From contig NZ_JALJDX010000181.1 in NCBI RefSeq assembly GCF_022952855.1, positions 1 through 44,441 of the forward strand: a DNA stretch of 44,441 nucleotides. The letters run 5' to 3'. Below the pieces are notes generated by a model, which made no database searches, had not been told where the DNA came from, and saw only the letters and a list, made by a program, of their open reading frames with translations. The DNA is from Pseudomonas sp. RGM2987 (lineage in GTDB: Bacteria; Pseudomonadota; Gammaproteobacteria; Pseudomonadales; Pseudomonadaceae). Positions 43,445-44,441 of this stretch are shown piece after piece. Each line of letters starts with the position of its first letter. The first letter of the stretch is position 1. The translations under genes were made by a program, and so were the position numbers.

Positions 43445-44359
43445 ATGGCTGGAAGCAGTTTGCTGGTATTGATCGACGACATCGCCACCGTGCTCGACGA
43501 TGTTGCATTGATGACCAAAATGGCCGCCAAGAAAACCGCCGGCGTACTGGGCGATGACCTGGCGCTCAATGCCCAGCAGGTCTCGGGCGTGCGTGCGGAG
43601 CGGGAGCTGCCGGTCGTCTGGGCCGTGGCCAAGGGCTCGTTTATCAACAAACTGATCCTGGTGCCGTCGGCGCTGGCGATCAGTGCCTTCGTCCCATGGC
43701 TGGTCACGCCGCTGTTGATGGTCGGTGGTGCCTACCTGTGTTTCGAAGGCTTCGAGAAACTGGCGCACAAATTCCTTCACAGCCCCGCCGAAGACCAGGC
43801 CGAACACGCCCAACTGGTCGAGGCCGTGGCGGATCCGGCGGTCGATCTGGTGGCCTTCGAAAAGGACAAGATCAAGGGCGCGGTGCGCACCGATTTCATC
43901 CTGTCGGCGGAAATCATCGCCATCACCCTCGGCACGGTCGCCGATGCGGCGCTGACTCAGCAGGTGATCGTGCTGTCCGGCATCGCCATTGTCATGACCA
44001 TCGGCGTGTACGGCCTGGTCGCGGGGATCGTCAAGCTCGATGACCTGGGCCTCTGGCTGACCCGCAAGCCAGGTCAAGCCGCCAAGAGCATCGGTGGCGC
44101 CATCCTGAGCGCCGCGCCCTACATGATGAAGAGCCTGTCGGTGATCGGCACGGCGGCGATGTTCCTGGTGGGCGGCGGGATCCTCACCCATGGCGTGCCG
44201 GTGGTTCATCACTGGATCGAAGGCATGGCGGCCAGCGCGGGCGGCGCTGGGTTTATCGTGCCGATGTTGCTCAATGCGCTGGCGGGGATTGTCGCGGGGG
44301 CGGTGGTGCTGGCAGGTGTGTTGGCGGTGGGCAAGATCTGGAAAGCGCTGAAAGGCTGA
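43445..44359 (+). CDS. DUF808 (YedI-like) membrane protein
   Basis: 304-aa inner-membrane protein of the DUF808/YedI family. N-terminal [44 protein letters not shown] and [11 protein letters not shown] are the family marks; several Gly/Ala-rich helices follow. No function established. ATG at 43445 after AAGGAG; the upstream in-frame extension is antisense to the TetR gene and rejected. Divergent from the RutR-like gene by 130 bp. Confidence 0.92.
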   Translation: MAGSSLLVLIDDIATVLDDVALMTKMAAKKTAGVLGDDLALNAQQVSGVRAERELPVVWAVAKGSFINKLILVPSALAISAFVPWLVTPLLMVGGAYLCFEGFEKLAHKFLHSPAEDQAEHAQLVEAVADPAVDLVAFEKDKIKGAVRTDFILSAEIIAITLGTVADAALTQQVIVLSGIAIVMTIGVYGLVAGIVKLDDLGLWLTRKPGQAAKSIGGAILSAAPYMMKSLSVIGTAAMFLVGGGILTHGVPVVHHWIEGMAASAGGAGFIVPMLLNALAGIVAGAVVLAGVLAVGKIWKALKG

Positions 44360-44381
44360 ACCTGACAACGCAAAACAAACT

Positions 44382-44404
44382 GTGGGAGCGGGCTTGCTCG
44401 CGAA
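44382..44404. repeat. REP, family A, at window end
   Basis: Copy of GTGGGAGCGGGCTTGCTCGC plus GAA. Any inverted mate would lie outside the window. Confidence 0.85.
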
Positions 44405-44441
44405 GACGGTGTGTCAGCTACAAATAGGCTGACTGATACAC

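Overview
The window comes from a fluorescent pseudomonad (Pseudomonas fluorescens group). I base this on high-GC Pseudomonas-type codon use, on the gene order folE - Smr - small membrane protein - isochorismatase-like hydrolase - prmB - hypothetical - alpha/beta hydrolase - aroC - MFS - mtnD (the order I recall around PA1674-PA1684 of P. aeruginosa), and on many REP/REPIN elements of the two kinds common in this group. No rRNA, tRNA, CRISPR array or complete insertion sequence was found. The only transposase-like gene is a REP-associated tyrosine transposase (RAYT).

Layout. 1-14.7 kb is a purine catabolism locus: a Tsx/OmpK-type outer-membrane channel, puuD, allA, alc, uraD and puuE on the minus strand, a divergent 5-hydroxyisourate hydrolase gene, and an AzgA-type purine permease. 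Two unrelated genes (6679-12144) sit between the hydrolase and the permease. They encode a 1241-residue protein with a toxin-like pore segment and RTX-like repeats, and a 524-residue protein of unknown function. 14.7-16.4 kb has a divergent marR/aminotransferase pair. 16.5-25.5 kb is the conserved folE-to-mtnD block, in which mtnD stands without mtnB or mtnC. 25.7-33.5 kb holds single genes: DUF3509, a long-chain acyl-CoA synthetase, an ankyrin protein, an unrecognised protein, a PLDc_N peptide, an MFS exporter, an orphan sulfate-binding protein and a Kv-like channel. 33.5-41.9 kb is the glyoxylate assimilation operon gcl-hyi-glxR-ttuD-pyk followed by a urea transporter, with a divergent DUF336 gene. 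The window ends with the RAYT gene between two REPINs, a RutR-like TetR regulator and a DUF808 membrane protein.

How the genes work together. The two clusters form one route: urate -> 5-hydroxyisourate -> OHCU -> allantoin -> allantoate -> ureidoglycolate -> glyoxylate + 2 urea, then glyoxylate -> tartronate semialdehyde -> glycerate -> 2-phosphoglycerate and, through pyruvate kinase, pyruvate. A palindrome of the form TTGTATACAA occurs at the promoters of puuE, the hydroxyisourate hydrolase, the purine permease, gcl and the DUF336 gene, which suggests one common repressor. A near-match to the RutR box also lies at the permease promoter, and a RutR-like regulator is encoded next to the gcl cluster.

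Most worth a second look: the shared operator set, the toxin-like gene pair inside the purine locus, REPINs in every non-overlapping gene junction from gcl to the urea transporter, the RAYT gene between two directly repeated REPINs, paired GTCAA-N5-TTGAC operators at the marR promoter, and the isochorismatase-like protein with Ser in place of the catalytic Cys.
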